Shown: positions 23,450 through 39,990 of the stretch, piece by piece
How the letters are laid out: each line of letters begins with the position of its first letter
Numbering within the stretch: the stretch's first letter is position 1
Assembly (NCBI RefSeq): GCF_016859285.1
Contig: NC_053400.1
Location: 17,550,046 to 17,614,045, forward strand
Origin: Xiphias gladius
Taxonomy: Eukaryota > Chordata > Actinopteri > Istiophoriformes > Xiphiidae
Length of the DNA stretch: 64,000 nucleotides
Direction of reading: 5' to 3'
Notes under the pieces: generated by a model
Seen by the model: the letters and a program-made list of their open reading frames with translations, nothing else
Database searches by the model: none
What the model was told of the DNA's origin: nothing
Program-made: the position numbers and the translations under genes

Positions 23450-27146
<3,697 letters not shown>

Positions 27147-27290
27147 AGCTGTGCATGTACACCGATGTTTGTAGTGATAAAAATGTACCGGAATAGTCTT
27201 AAATACACTGTTTCCGACTTCTCTCGTGTTTTGCAGGTTCACTGTCGCTAACTCAACCTTACGATAGCTTTTTTAGCGAGGTGTCTCGTC

Positions 27291-27371
27291 ATTGGCTGGT
27301 GTTGAACATGTGGCTAACGCCGCCGCCAACCAGAGGCGGGCCGTTCTGATGAAACGGACGAAATAGCCAAT
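27291..27371 (-). promoter_or_regulatory. mvd promoter with two CCAAT boxes and a GC box
   Basis: ATTGG at 27291-27295 and CCAAT at 27367-27371 lie about 145 and 225 nt upstream of the mvd start codon. A GC box-like AGGCGGG at 27334-27340 lies between them, inside a CpG-rich patch. NF-Y sites are known partners of SREBP in sterol-pathway promoters. A convincing sterol response element was not identified by eye. Confidence 0.55.
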
Positions 27372-27615
27372 GAGAAATCATCTGACCACGGTCGTCCGAA
27401 AAGGGAGCAAGGACAAAGACCGTCCCACAGCCGGCGTTTGGCTTCAGGGTAGAGTTAACTCAAGTCTACATGAATATTTATTATAATATAAAAGCCTGGA
27501 GTAGGGAAATAATTGTTAAATAAAAAAATCAAACTGACTGTAAATAATGTATTATATATCGACAGCTGCATAAAGATGTAAGTACGATTTAAACACTTAA
27601 ATTCAATGTGATACA

Positions 27616-28035
27616 CAGTGTTGGAAGTAATCAGGTACTTCAGAACAATTTTGAGGTTATTATACTTGAGTATTTCTATTTTATACTACTTACTACTTCT
27701 ACCATACATTCCATTACATTCATTTGGCAACTATACTATTTACACGCAATACATACAGTATGATGACCTCATTAAATATACAGTACTAAACATTAAACTA
27801 TCAGAATTACTACAAAAATGTCCTCTATCTTGACCAGTTACATTAAAATGCTGATAAATGCGTTAGTACTGATAATCCAGTAGTTAAACAATGGCAGGGG
27901 CGATTCTGTCTGCATAATGAGTTCTACTACTTTTGATACTTTAGGTACATGTCGAGGATAAGTTTTCATACTTTTATGTACGTAAATTTTTCAAATACAG
28001 GTACTTACCTTGTCATGAATAATGTTTACTTAAGG
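27616..28035. mobile_element. Teleost palindromic repeat (non-autonomous DNA element)
   Basis: Begins CAGTGTTGGAAGTAATCAGG, then ACTTGAGTATTT, ATTAAAATGCTGATAAATGC and TTTTGATACTTTAGGTACAT, and closes with inverted AAGT/ACTT-rich sequence. This is the arrangement of a very common teleost MITE. No coding capacity. It is intergenic between mvd and pdcd5. Confidence 0.65.
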
Positions 28036-28680
28036 GGTTTGAAAACCTCCACAACCTGTGATACAGTAACTGTTTACCCATATAGTTACTCCTTTTCCAC
28101 TTGGTAATACTGGGACAAAAGTAGTACAAAGTAATGATAAAGTTTAGAATAAAAAAGTTAATTAAAGTATCACTACATTGTAGAGTTTGTAAAATTGATG
28201 CCAGCTGCAGATAACTAATTCAGGGCAATTCAACAGTTATAAAAGTATTTCCTTTGGTTATTCAACTCTTGCTCATTATTATATGTTGATTGTGGAAACA
28301 ACGCTTGCATATTAGCTCTAGTGTGACTGGACTTATCACGGAGCATTTCTTACACATGAAAAATAAAGTCATGTTTCTCCTTCATTCTTTTTATTTTAAA
28401 AGTAGTCGGATACATTTGGCAATGGGTTAACTCCTGTTTCTGGAATGAAAACTAAACATTGAAATAGTTGATTCAGCAAAAATAGTTCATCATCCATACA
28501 GAAACAGTAAGTTAACTTTTCTGTGGTGGTGAGGATACAGTTTTTCTGTTCAACTCAGTGGAACAAAATTAATGTAAAAACCCAATATGGAAACCTTTTT
28601 AAAATGGTTGGACACTTCTTCAAATTATAATTGATCATTTTAGAAATGATTCACTAGAAAAACAAACGTGGATTCAAGGC
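28036..28680. other. Intergenic AT-rich DNA
   Basis: No gene or repeat recognised between the MITE and the presumed pdcd5 3' end. Confidence 0.4.
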
Positions 28681-28686
28681 TTTATT
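28681..28686 (-). terminator. Candidate pdcd5 polyadenylation signal
   Basis: AATAAA on the minus strand within an overlapping A/T run, about 560 nt after the pdcd5 stop codon. Confidence 0.35.
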
Positions 28687-29247
28687 TATTTTTATTTTTT
28701 GTAAACCTTTAAGATACATGTCAGCAAAAAGAAATATCCAAGTGCAATATCGAAGGCTAATGGGACGCTGGCCATGAATAGAAAAAAATGTATTGTTTTC
28801 ACTGAATAGTCTAGATAAATTCATCAGCAGCAGTATGTGTTGCATTTAGTCTAGCCTCATATGATTGAAGAACCGAAGTCAACCATGGTGAAATGAAAGA
28901 GAAAAGAATAACTACTGAGAAGGACTAGAGAAGTCACACAGTGCCCTGAGCTGTCAGGGGTGCAACACAAAAACTGCAAATTTGCAGCAACTTGACTGAA
29001 AAGAGGTCATGAAAGGAAACCTTATTCGACATTGTGTGAATTCTACCCCACACCACTTATGCCACAACGTCATCTTCACGTCTTTGTTTTTCCCTCTTGG
29101 TATGTAATTTCCAGAGACACACAGAAGCTAGTGTGGCAACCCAGGATTCAGCTAACAGGAAAATGCTGGTCAAAGAAACTATCAAGAGTCCCAGTAAAGC
29201 ATATCCTCTCCAGATTTCTTGGCTCATTCCAGGGCTCCCGTTTAAAC

Positions 29248-32028
29248 TTAGTAATCGTCCTCATCATCTGAATCCATCACCCTCTGTCTGTTGAACTGGC
29301 AGAGGATAAACAATGTCAGATGGACAAGAGACTGAAAACGAATCAAACATATGTGACATTTCAATGGAACTTACTTTAACAGTCATTTTTTTCTCCGTTT
29401 GCTGACTGACTTTTTCTAGGATCTCGATCAAGCCTGACTCCGAAATCTGACAAAAGATACAATCTGTTCATTGCACTGTTGCCATGTGTAAGAATATAAA
29501 CATACACCCACACATACAGTGCTTCAAGCATCAGATGTTATTTTCTTACCTTTCCTCCTAACTTCCCATAACGAGCCATTTGAATGAGATAGTTTTCAAC
29601 TGCATTGGCCTTCTCTGGCTTCACCAAAGCAAGATTGCTCACTAAAAAAAAAGAAAATAAGTGAACATGATTAATTTCCAAAGGGAGATTTCAAATGGAT
29701 GAAAGATAAATTTTAGGGCACACTTACATCTGGCACGGGCAGACTGGTCTAGGACTTGAGCCAATATAGAGTTTCTCATGTCTGTTTCTCTGTGAAAAAA
29801 AAGTAATAATATTCACACATCAGCTCGACACACTACCGTTTGGATTTGACTGATATCAGTAAAAATAAAATAGAGAAATACAAATATTAAACTGTCAGGC
29901 CACCATAGCAGCAGGTTAGTCGCACAACTAGTTTTGATATTATATAGTTCTCATTGCATTTCAAACATACTGTACTACACTGTATACTGTAATAGTAATC
30001 ATCTCGCAACAGTTTGTAGATATTTATTTGAGTTATGAAGAACTTTACAGACCTGTAGAGAAGTAAAGGAAGTGTATATAAGCAAATATTAATCACCATA
30101 CTTGTATGTATTTATGGTAATTACACATCTTACCTTTGTTTGGCCTCCTCTCCTTGCTGATTATTTGCAGCATCCTGAAAGAATATTTGAGACAGCACTG
30201 TCACATATTGGTTGAAGGATATGTACCCTAGTAAGGACAAGGGATTTCATACCAGCCAATATTCCATAACTTTGATAATAGCTTCACAAACTAAGTTAAT
30301 GACTGTCGAAATGAGTAACCCCATTTTAATGTCTGTATAGATATATTAGCTATATCTTAATCTTGATGAATAACACCAATATTCAAAGGAATATGGCAAG
30401 TTGCCATTTAAATGTTCTTTATAATGTTGCAGCCAATTCTGAATTCAGGTCTGTGAAATTTCTGGTTTGGTTCAAAAACTGAAATCTAAGGAAAAGGATT
30501 GATCAGGAGCCTTAAGCACTAGAACACAACCGCTACTGGATTACTGAGGCTGATACTGATGAAGTTGTCGGGGTTTACAAAATCGTATAACAATATATCA
30601 TCTAATAATCGTTTTAAAATAAGTGTGTAACATTAAAAAAGAGTTTTGAGAAGGACCCCTTAAATGTAGTCATTAAAGACTGTTTTAATACTATGTACAA
30701 GATATATACCAAGAAAGGTTCTGAGTGGGACACTTTAAATTTGAAAAACAAACTTGTTAGCACTCACTGGAGGACAAACTATGTAATGGTGGCACTGTTT
30801 CTAAATTACCTTCAAGTAGCAATGCAACTAATGATTATTTTTATTATCAATTAATCTGCAGATTATTTTCTCAATTAACTGAATAGTTGTTTTAAAATGT
30901 CAGAAAACTGTGAAAAGTGCCAGTTATAATTTGCCACAGCCCAAGATAGTGTCTTCACATGTCTTGTTTGTCTGTCAACAGTCCAAAACTCAAAGACATC
31001 AAGTTTACTATCATGTATGGCAGAGAAAAATACAAAATCCTCTCATTTGGAAAGCTGGAACCAGCAAATATTTGGCATTTTTTGCTTAAAAGATGACGAC
31101 TGACTAACTGATTAATCAACTAAGATTTGCAGCTCTAAATAAAATATATCTTAAGCCTTTCTTTACTCTGAACTCAATTTGTTTTTACTTATCGTTACTT
31201 ATATGTATACCTATAACTGTGTATCTGTGATAAGCTACTAATGGCTGAAACATTGGCCTGGTCAATTCATTAATCAGGCCATGCTGAGCATTGTGTGTAA
31301 GTTTGAGGTCCAGTTATGTGACAACATACTGTGTGTTCAGTAGGATGAAACCTGACAACACTGACTGAAATCTGCTTCAAAAAGCCAGGTTTTCATATTT
31401 TATTCCTATATGAGGCCAACATATGGTTTTATTATAATGTAAATATATATTCATCACTGTCTTACAGGAAAATAGTCACGTTTTCCTGATTTTATTTTTC
31501 AGTCTATTATGTACTAGAGAAACACTTAAGGAAACTGTCCTGCCTTCAGAAAACTACATAGTCTAAGAAAATACTCAACACCAACCAAGCCAGCCATTCT
31601 ATTGTCTACTTGTAAATTTGGCCAAGAATACGCTAAAATAGGTTAACTTTTTATAACTCGTTGTTCAGTTTTGCTCTGATAACGCTGTCATTATTGGAGC
31701 GCTGTCTCCCTTTGTCGATACAAAGCCAGCACTGAGCTGTTGTTGGTTATTACTGTGATTTACTTAGCTCACTGCCGAGTTAATTACAGTTTATTTACAT
31801 TGAGCACGGCTTTTATAAGAGAGCTTTGTGTGTTCCCTGTGTGTCAGCTAAATTGGTTGAATTGTTGCGACCGGTTTAGCTACACTAGCTAGCAGAACAC
31901 TGAACTCAGCATCTCCATATAAGGTGGGCACAAACACGCTCCCCAGCTAATGTGTTGCTTACCCCATGCTTTGCCTGTAGTTCCGCCATTCTTTGCCGCC
32001 TAATTGCCTCTAATTCGTCGTCTGCCAT
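29248..32028 (-). CDS. pdcd5: Programmed cell death protein 5
   Basis: PDCD5 is a small, conserved alpha-helical protein of the archaeal/eukaryotic dsDNA-binding family. It moves to the nucleus during apoptosis, binds the TIP60-p53 axis and associates with the CCT chaperonin. Exons in transcript order: 32028-31963, 30174-30134, 29789-29728, 29641-29550, 29446-29375, 29295-29248. Total 381 nt, 126 residues (human 125). The N-terminus starts [20 protein letters not shown]. The core includes [20 protein letters not shown] and [20 protein letters not shown], both highly conserved. The C-terminus is the typical acidic DSDDEDDY tail after FNRQRVM. The weakly conserved linker in exon 2 is glutamine and asparagine rich. 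It lies 3' of urah and 5' of mvd in the same orientation; no shared regulation is visible. Confidence 0.98.
30822..31139. mobile_element. hAT-like palindromic MITE in pdcd5 intron 1
   Basis: Starts TGCAACTAATGATTA...ATCAATTAATCTGCAGATTA and ends ACTGATTAATCAACTAAGATTTGCAGCTCTAAA, inverted ends rich in GATTAATC. The interior contains CCCAAGATAGTGTCTTCA and CAAAACTCAAAGACAT. This matches a very abundant teleost non-autonomous repeat. Confidence 0.7.
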
Positions 32029-32434
32029 GGTCTACGAAAGAAATATACACCCAAAAGACTGAAAAAGGATGAGATAGCGTACTAAAATGCACACTGAAGT
32101 CCCATCGGAGGCCAGGCCCTACCTAACGGAGGGGAGTGTAATGAACATCGATAAAGCTGATCCAACACCCGGGCTAAAGCAATCGAGCAAAGAGCCAGGT
32201 TCCCGAAAGGAAAAGAAGTGAGTGAACTCATACTGGACTAAAGATCTGTGAATTTGTGGAAACATATAAAATAAATGTTCATTATATAATCAGTTATATT
32301 ATTTTTCATATTATATACCGATTTATTTCACGTTTAGACCATAAGTAATTCTGTTAGGGATAGGGACTCCCTCATGTGCCATCTGACAGGAACTGTCGGG
32401 GTTATGTAGTTTCTTTTGAGAACAGAGTACATGT

Positions 32435-32470
32435 AATTTTTTTATTTTTTTTTATTTTTTTTTATTTAAT
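32435..32470. repeat. (T8-9 A)n A/T microsatellite
   Basis: Three imperfect units of a T-run ending in A, between pdcd5 and urah. Confidence 0.85.
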
Positions 32471-32699
32471 GGTTTTTATACACAGTGTCCATTTTAGTCA
32501 GTTATAGTTGTTATAAAATACAGGAAGTGTGCTGAGTTTTTGAAAAAGATGGATTCACATGCACTTTTAGAAAAGAAAAACATTTTACAGTAAACACCTT
32601 ATTTAATGAGTTAAAGAAAATATTGTATATCTTAATAACTTTGTAAAATAGGTGTTAAATATTACACTAGCATAAGTACAGTGCATATGAGTAATACTC

Positions 32700-32705
32700 T
32701 TTATT
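32700..32705 (-). terminator. Candidate urah polyadenylation signal
   Basis: AATAAA on the minus strand about 170 nt after the urah stop codon and before the pdcd5 start. Confidence 0.4.
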
Positions 32706-32871
32706 TAATAGCAAAAAGTTATATTGAATATAAAAAAATGTTTAAAATTGAATAATCATTCAACTGGATCATTGTGTGTTGTCAATGTAAATGCAGAGAG
32801 TTTCCCCTGCCTGTGGTGTGTAGGACAGCTGATAGATGGAGGTAGCCTCAGCAGTTCATCAGATTTGATGT

Positions 32872-34412
32872 CTAGCTCCCTCTGTACGTACTGTAAGAAA
32901 AACGAGTCAGGAGCAGAGGTACATGGTACTTTTGGCCAGGGTCATCGATAGTGAAGACAATCTGCAACAAAATAAACAATCAATTACAAGTTGACTGACT
33001 GATTGTCAAAATTATCAAGATGGTCAAGATGATTGATTAGTATCATATGCATAGAACAGGTTAAATGAGGATACAAATTCATTATTTACATAAATATGAT
33101 ACCACAACCTGCAAGTAAAGCAGCAGTACAGCTGAGGATGTTAAGATGTCTTCACAAAAGCCATTCCTCACCTCAACATAGGGGTAAAAGCAGGTTTCTC
33201 CAATACTTGCCCAGTACTGAGCAGTATCAAAACGTATTTTGTACACAGCCGAGGTAAACAGTTGTTTTGTGATGAGTCCTGGGCAACGTCCATCATCATT
33301 AGTGGTCCTGTTCAGACAGTGTAAAATTTAACATCTGTGAATTTAGATCTGAGTAATATTTGAGATTCTCAAATGATTATACTTTGTGATCTGTTTTTGA
33401 GGTTATTACCCTGTGTTTATCATTCTCCAGGCATTTGTGGAAGGGTCTTGTCGATACAGGCTGAGGGCCATGTTTGCTCCGGGGACTCCCATTGCAGTGT
33501 TCAGCACATGGGTGGTCAGAGGACTAGGTGAGCCTGCCATTGCTGTGCTCTACAGAACCGGAAGGTAAGACTTTGAATCGATCAGATTAAATTGGAAGGG
33601 GTCACATTAGACCACAATTCCACACATAGAGTACTGTTTTGACCAGTGGCAAATTTATATTCATTAAGGCCTACTTTTCTCAAATAAACATTGCGTTCAC
33701 ATGATTTTAATTATCTATGGCTGTTCATTCTAACTTGACAAGATAAACGCTTAAACATCCCATCTTAATATTATATAGGACGGCTCTATCAAAGTGCTCA
33801 GACAATCACCAAGAAAAACTAAGGTGACGGGACTGTTTTGATGTGTATGAATTTTAGTGTTGTGCTTTCTGCGTCCTTCATCCGTAATGAAAGGTGAGGC
33901 AAATAAGGACCAGAAAAAAAAAAAGAAAGATGAACAAGCAAATGGTGATTTATTATGTATAAATCTTCAGATAATCAAATAAATGACATGTAATTACCTC
34001 TAATAACTACAGTACATGGTAGTTGTTAATACTAATAATAAGACCTGATTGTAAAGTGTTGGTAAATAGAAATCCTGGATATAGGATATTATAATTATGT
34101 TACCAAACCAAATTTTAACGTTATTACATCAAATGATCTGTTAGTTCAGATACTGGACTGTTGGCTGCTGCTCCTCACTCATTTCTCACCTCTCAAAATA
34201 TATCTCCACAGCCCCAGAGTTCATTTAGTTGCTATATAATACGGTAATCAGTACAATTCAAATTACTGAATATTTAATGCTATAACACTCTACATATACC
34301 CAGTTTAATAAAAAAAATTACTAATTAATTCTATATTTATTACAAGTTTTGTGCTTACCTTAGTTTCAGGCAAAATATGACCCTGTATTTGCTGCAGCCT
34401 GTACGCACTCAT
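32872..34412 (-). CDS. urah: 5-hydroxyisourate hydrolase with PTS2 signal
   Basis: HIU hydrolase converts 5-hydroxyisourate, the product of urate oxidase, to OHCU on the way to S-allantoin. It is the enzyme ancestor of transthyretin and acts as a homotetramer in peroxisomes. Exons in transcript order: 34412-34359, 33549-33410, 33307-33172, 32961-32872. Total 420 nt, 139 residues. Exon 1 encodes [18 protein letters not shown], which contains a PTS2-type peroxisomal signal (R-L-x5-H-I, residues 5-13). Exon 2 has the first HIUase signature [17 protein letters not shown] with the active-site His. Exon 3 has [11 protein letters not shown] and the TCFYPYVE strand. Exon 4 ends [18 protein letters not shown], with the diagnostic C-terminal YRGS that separates HIUase from transthyretin. 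An alternative start at 33540 would give a cytosolic protein without PTS2. No inactivating change is seen. Confidence 0.97.
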
Positions 34413-35879
34413 GGGCACTGATGACTAAAATCCAAACTGGGTCAGCCCTTTTAACTGAGAAATGTAATTTTATGGTTTATTTAACAGCATCAGAGTTCTA
34501 TCACATTACCGTCACAAAGTTTTGCACACTGCCTTACTCAGTATGACATTCAGTAGACATGTTCTTATCTTTTTGTCAACAGAAGACCAGTTGTGCAAGA
34601 GGTCCTTTTGTCACAGTTGGCCTTCAGCACTTTGAACTTAGTGGAAATGGATGATCACAGCAGACTGCTCTGAGGCCAAGGCTCATGCAGATGAGCATAA
34701 CTGATGTTATTAAAAGGAACAAAGTCTTTTTTTATTTTCTGACACTAGTATTTTTGATTTCAGGGTTAATGAACTGTCAATATCCAACTTTAAACTTCCC
34801 ACTAGAATTATACAGATTATTTCACTGACAGACATGTGCTGTCATACCTCCCCCTACAACCCCCACCTCTTATTCTAATGCGAGTGTTCAGCAATAATAT
34901 TTTCAAATTTGAGTGATCCTTTGGGACTAAAAGTTGACAACAAATGTAACTGTGTATCATATTTAATAATGTTGACTATGAGGTACTCCTGTGGTTTCTT
35001 TTGATTCTCACATACCCAACTCTGGTATTTGGCACATGCTGGTCTTTTATCCCAGGACAGCAATGTGCTTCAAGGAGTCTAATGTGCATAGCTGATTATT
35101 ATATTATATGGTAAAATATTAAAAACTTTGAGCACGGCAGAAAATGGCTATAACTAGAGTTTTCAACTATATCCCACTGCCTTCATAAGTGACTTGAACT
35201 TGCTCAGGATAGGGGAGTTTGTCTTCAGTAAGTTAATTAGTCTTAACAATTAACATGAATTATTCAAAACCACATTTCCCCATGTGATTTGACCCAGTTT
35301 CTGTTTTTCAAAATTAAAAGACAATTGCACTTCTTCTTGCCTTCATCAGCAAGGAAACATTTGGTGAATAAAGCATAATGTACAGGAGAAGAGTTGTGCG
35401 ACATATCTTAATATTAATGGCCTTGCATTGAAGCTCACACTTGTCTGGACCTCACTTTTCATGCATTCTCAAAATAAGAAAGTAACAGTTTCTGTTTTTA
35501 TCAAATATTTTTCCAGTTAGGTAATGACCTAAAAGCTTTATATTATTTCCTGTTTCTTTCGACTCAATAATAACACATAAAGATCTTAAAGTCTGCTCAA
35601 AATGATATCTTCAGAGTTTATGCTACACCAAAATATTGTTTTAAGGATAATAAAAACCAACTCATGGTTGTTTTCTCGCTCTGTAGCCTTAACATCTCAG
35701 CTCTGTAAATCTGTCCTTTTCTCTCTCATTTATCTCTCTTAGGCTAAGCTGGCATTCAAGAGGGACAGCTGCTGGTGGAGAGGCTGCAGGTGGAATTGTC
35801 CTTTTTTTCAGACTTGTGTAAGACATATCTGATTTTGTGTCCATGTAGTGACTCAGCAGGAACCCGCCTCATTCTTTTA
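34413..35879. other. Intergenic region upstream of urah
   Basis: AT-rich DNA with no exon or RNA gene recognised. The last 150 bp may be 5' L2 sequence too decayed to call. Confidence 0.4.
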
Positions 35880-38032
35880 TGACTGACACCATCTAAAAGC
35901 TGCGTCCCGATCTCAGAGCTGCTGAGAGAAAATGGCATTAATCCAGTGACTCCGCTGGTTTCAAGGGGTTATCAGACACTCCTATCCTCCTTCTCATCCA
36001 GCATCAGTAATGCCAAAATTGCTTTTTACAATGATAAGATCAGCAGTATCAGAGACACTCGGAAATTATTTTCCACCTTCAAAACATTACTCAAACCTCC
36101 ACTACCTCAACCAGACGCAATCCTCTCAGCTGATATCTTTGCTTCCTTCTTTAACAAAAAAGTGGCGGCCATCAGTAGCCAATTCTCTGAACCACGAACA
36201 GACAACCAGTCTCTCCCCCAGTTAAGGGCACATCACTCTCCATGGTCAGACCTCTCACTGAGGGCAGCACAACGGCAAACAAAACATATAGCAATCCCAC
36301 TCTGATCTAATGCCTTTCTCTGGTCAATAGCTCACCACCTCCCTCATTCAGCCTTTTAGTTGATGGTAAGGAATCAAAAAATGTAACAGGCAGCAGTCCT
36401 ACTACAAGTCCTTCTCTGTCCCCCCAGGTCAATGGCGCATCACTTATCTCATTCACCCCTCTCACTGAGAGTGAGGTATCAAAACTCCTGAATGGTAGCC
36501 GTCCTATTACATGTGCTCTGGACCCCATTCCCACCAACCTCCTCCAAGCCATATTTCCCACCATTGTGCCAGCAATCACAATGCTTTGCTCCGCGAACAT
36601 TTCCATTCATATTTAAACAGACTCAGGTGACACCTCTGCTGAAAAGCCTCGACCCGTCTCAAGTTGAGAAGTATCGACCAGTTTCGTTACTTCCATTCTT
36701 ATGTAAGGCTATCGAAAGGGCAGTTTTCAAACAGGTCTCAGAATTCCCCTCACAGATTGACCTTGATCCAAATCAGTCAGGCTTTAGGAGCAGCAACTCC
36801 ACTGAAACAGCTCTGTTGTCTGGGACAGAAGCCCTAAGGGCAGCCACAGCTGTAGCTCAGTCCTTAGTCCTTATCTTGCTGGACACGGTGAAAACACTGC
36901 ATCCTGCTTTCTGTACTCTTCAATATGAGCATCTCAGGCAAAGCGTTTTCTTGATTTAAATCCAATCTCACTGGACATTCCTTCAATATGTCCTGGCATG
37001 GACATACGTCCTTATCCCATCCCCTCCCCACAGGGGTGCCCCAAGGCTCGGTGCTGGTGCCCATTCGCTTTGCACTATACACCACCTCCTTGGGTTCAGT
37101 TATGTGCTTCCATGGCTTCTCATATCACTGCTATGCAGACGACACCCACTTATACTTGTCATTATGGCCAGATGACCCCACAGTTTTAAAATGGATCTTG
37201 GCTTGTTTCTCAGACATATCCACATTGATGAAGGAATGCCACCTTCAACTAAACCTTTCTAAGACTGAACTCTTGCTTATCTCAGGTTCAACAATCTCTC
37301 CAAAACAATAACAACATCAAAATCGTCTCTTCATCTCTCAACCCAACTGAGGTCATGTGAAATCTGGTTGTGATGTTTGATGACCAGCTATCCTTCTTTG
37401 ACCATGTTGCATCTGTCTCCCGGTTTTCCACTCGCACTATAAAACATAAGAAAAACTACCTGACTCAGTTCACCACCCAAGTCTTGGTATAGGCCGTGGT
37501 TATCTCTCGGCTTGACTACTGCAATACCCATCGAGCAGGCCTCCCTTCTCGCACAGTGAAACCCTTGCAGATGGTCCAAAATGCAGCGGCATGTCTGGAT
37601 TTGATCAGCCTAAAAGGGCACATCACCCACTGTTCATTAACCTCCACTGGCTACCCACGGCTGCCTGTATCAAATTCAAGTCACTAATGCTTGCCTACAG
37701 ATTGACTTCTGAGTCTGCATCCATCTATTTGAACTCAATCATGCAGACTTATGCCTATTCTCGGCCACTCCGCTCCTCGGAGGAACATCATCTGTCATTG
37801 CCATCCCTGCACAAAAGATAGTTGCAGTCTAGATTTGTTTGTGGTTCCCCGTTGCTGGAACGAGCTAATAAATGTTATCAGAGCAGGCACTGTTTGTCTT
37901 ATTGAACAAATTTAGTGCTTAGTACTTACTTCAGGGTCTCCTACTGTACTGAAGCTTTATTGTTGTCCATTACTTGTAAGTTGCTTTGAATAAAAGCGCC
38001 TGCCAATTGAGTAAATGTAAATGTAAATGTAA
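35880..38032 (+). mobile_element. Decayed L2-type LINE, 5' truncated
   Basis: Fragments of the L2 ORF2 reading in order across several frames. They include LRAAERKWH (with an in-frame stop right after), DTRKLFSTFKTLL, YRPVSLLPF, LDPNQSGFRSSNSTETALL, GVPQGSVL, the RT catalytic box YADD at 37132-37143, and SRLDYCN near 37505. Part of the RT around the first catalytic aspartate is deleted near 36885-36960. The 3' end has the L2 hallmark TTGCTTTGAATAAAAGCG followed by an (AAATGT)n tail at about 38011-38032. Frameshifts, stops and deletions show it is inactive. Confidence 0.92.
37132..37143 (+). pseudogene. Reverse transcriptase YADD box of dead L2
   Basis: The catalytic motif sits in a 107-codon surviving frame (36988-37311) of the L2 element, preceded by GVPQGSV. 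The flanking frames are broken, so no active enzyme is encoded. Confidence 0.85.
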
Positions 38033-39475
38033 GTTTAATACTGAACTCCTTTCTTTTTTTTAATCAACTGTCTTTGGTAAATTAATTTCTTGACCTGTTG
38101 CTGACCTGCGTGGCTGCCATGTCGCTGGATTATGACACTGACAGAGGTTTAGAGTCCCTTTAGTGCTGCTTGGGTAGCGTGCTCTGGATGGAAAATGATG
38201 TAGTCTGAGTCCAGTTCATGTTGCTGATGATCGCACACAGTAGCCCTCAAAGAAATGCACACAGTACTAATGTGTGCTACTGTGTACAATCTCCTTACAG
38301 GTCAGACAAACCTTTGGTGAAATCATCTAAGCACTGAGGAAAAGATGTGTTGTAGGTTCAAAAATATATGTGATCACCTGATCTAGTGGTCCACTCTGTC
38401 TCCAAGCAAGCAAGGTGATATTTACCATAATCAGCCCACCTGTGGACTCCCCAGTTCAATTATCGTGTGATATAGTTGATTTTCACTATATATAATTTGC
38501 ACACTAAAGATCGGTGGCATATGTGGTCCAGTTTTCTGACATGAGCAATATGAAGTACTAGTTTTATGATTTCCTGATTTCACATGATTTCCATATGTTT
38601 GTTTCTCTTTCATTTGTTTCCTCTGTGTCTGTCTTAGTTTTTCAGAATAAAAACACACCACCATGAACTGCATTTAGAGTCAATATGAAAATACTTTTAC
38701 TACTGTGACAATGAGTATTTCCACTTGGATTATTTTAAGATTGCAACAAAAACATTTAACACCATAAGAATTATAATAACATCATATTTGTCTTCAAAGA
38801 AAAACATATGAGAAGTCCTAAAGCAAGATTAAAATCAGACAGCTTAACAATTACAGGAAAGTTTACAATAATACACAATATTACACACTGACCTGGACCT
38901 TTGCATGTCTTTAAGTGCCAAATACATCGGGGGAAGTGAGTTGCAACATCCCTCTAATACATTTACAGTAGAGAAACCACTTGTATTTCAATAGGTGTGA
39001 CATAACAAGGTCATTTTTATAACATTTCTTTCAGAGAGTTACACTCAGAAAAGTAGTATACTGAAACTTACAAGCAGAACACTCTTTTTCTCTCCTGAAT
39101 GATCAGTGTGATTATCCATTCTTTCAATCATTACTATAATTTACCGTGAATAGCTAAATTCTGATATATTAGAGGTATAGAATAAAGAGAAAGTATTAGT
39201 TAAGTGTCAAAAAAAAAAAACCCCCACTGTAAGATCAAATTTGAGAGTGTAAACATTTCTTTTGCTTTCACAGGTCAAAATACTTCCTCAGAGGGAATCT
39301 TTCATTTTAAAATTACATGGACACAATATTCCAGTTTTACTCTTATTCTGAAACTGAAAATAATATAAAAGTAAGCTGTTTTATATTGTTTGTGCATTAT
39401 CTAATAAAAGTCCTTCATAAACAGAAATTTCTTAATTATAAAAGACAAGAGTAAATACTTTAATTTTCCTTTAAT
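38033..39475. other. Intergenic AT-rich region
   Basis: Nothing recognised on either strand between the L2 tail and the 3' end of the RALY-like gene. Confidence 0.4.
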
Positions 39476-39481
39476 TTTATT
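39476..39481 (-). terminator. Candidate polyadenylation signal of the RALY-like gene
   Basis: AATAAA on the minus strand about 510 nt beyond the proposed stop codon. Confidence 0.3.
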
Positions 39482-39990
39482 CTTGCACTTCTAGCAAAAC
39501 CCTATGACTACACATAAATTAATACTGTATATATAGTCTGATACTAGCATATTCTGCCTGTTTTCAGAAGAAGACTTTAATGTGAATGAGATAAACTGGT
39601 AAGCTGGTTGCAAAATGTTTTAAGCAGAGAACTGTATTGTCTCATTTGGATTAATACTGGAATATTGGTGTTCGTGCAAACCAACTCATACAGTAGAATA
39701 GGTTAAATCCATGTTAAATTAACCTGCTTCCAGCTGTTCTTTATAATTACTTTCTCGGTAGGAACACTCCTTCTCACTCTCTCAGGCCAATCCTGTGTCA
39801 GTGTTTTTGTATTAATTTAAAGTACAGTCACAGAAACTGAGTTGCTGTGACACAGTTAAATGTATTGTGTTATCTGATATGTCCACCCAGTTGGGGAATG
39901 AAGATATGAGTGTTGGCTTGGTGGTTGTTGTTCTCTTCCTCAGTGTTTGGCACTTAATCCATGTCACCTACATCTTCTCATTTTCCTCCC

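Noticed and set aside
34560-34700. Considered as the first exon of urah
   Set aside because: The minus-strand frame hits stops and has no PTS2; the exon at 34359-34412 fits phase, splice donor and signal.
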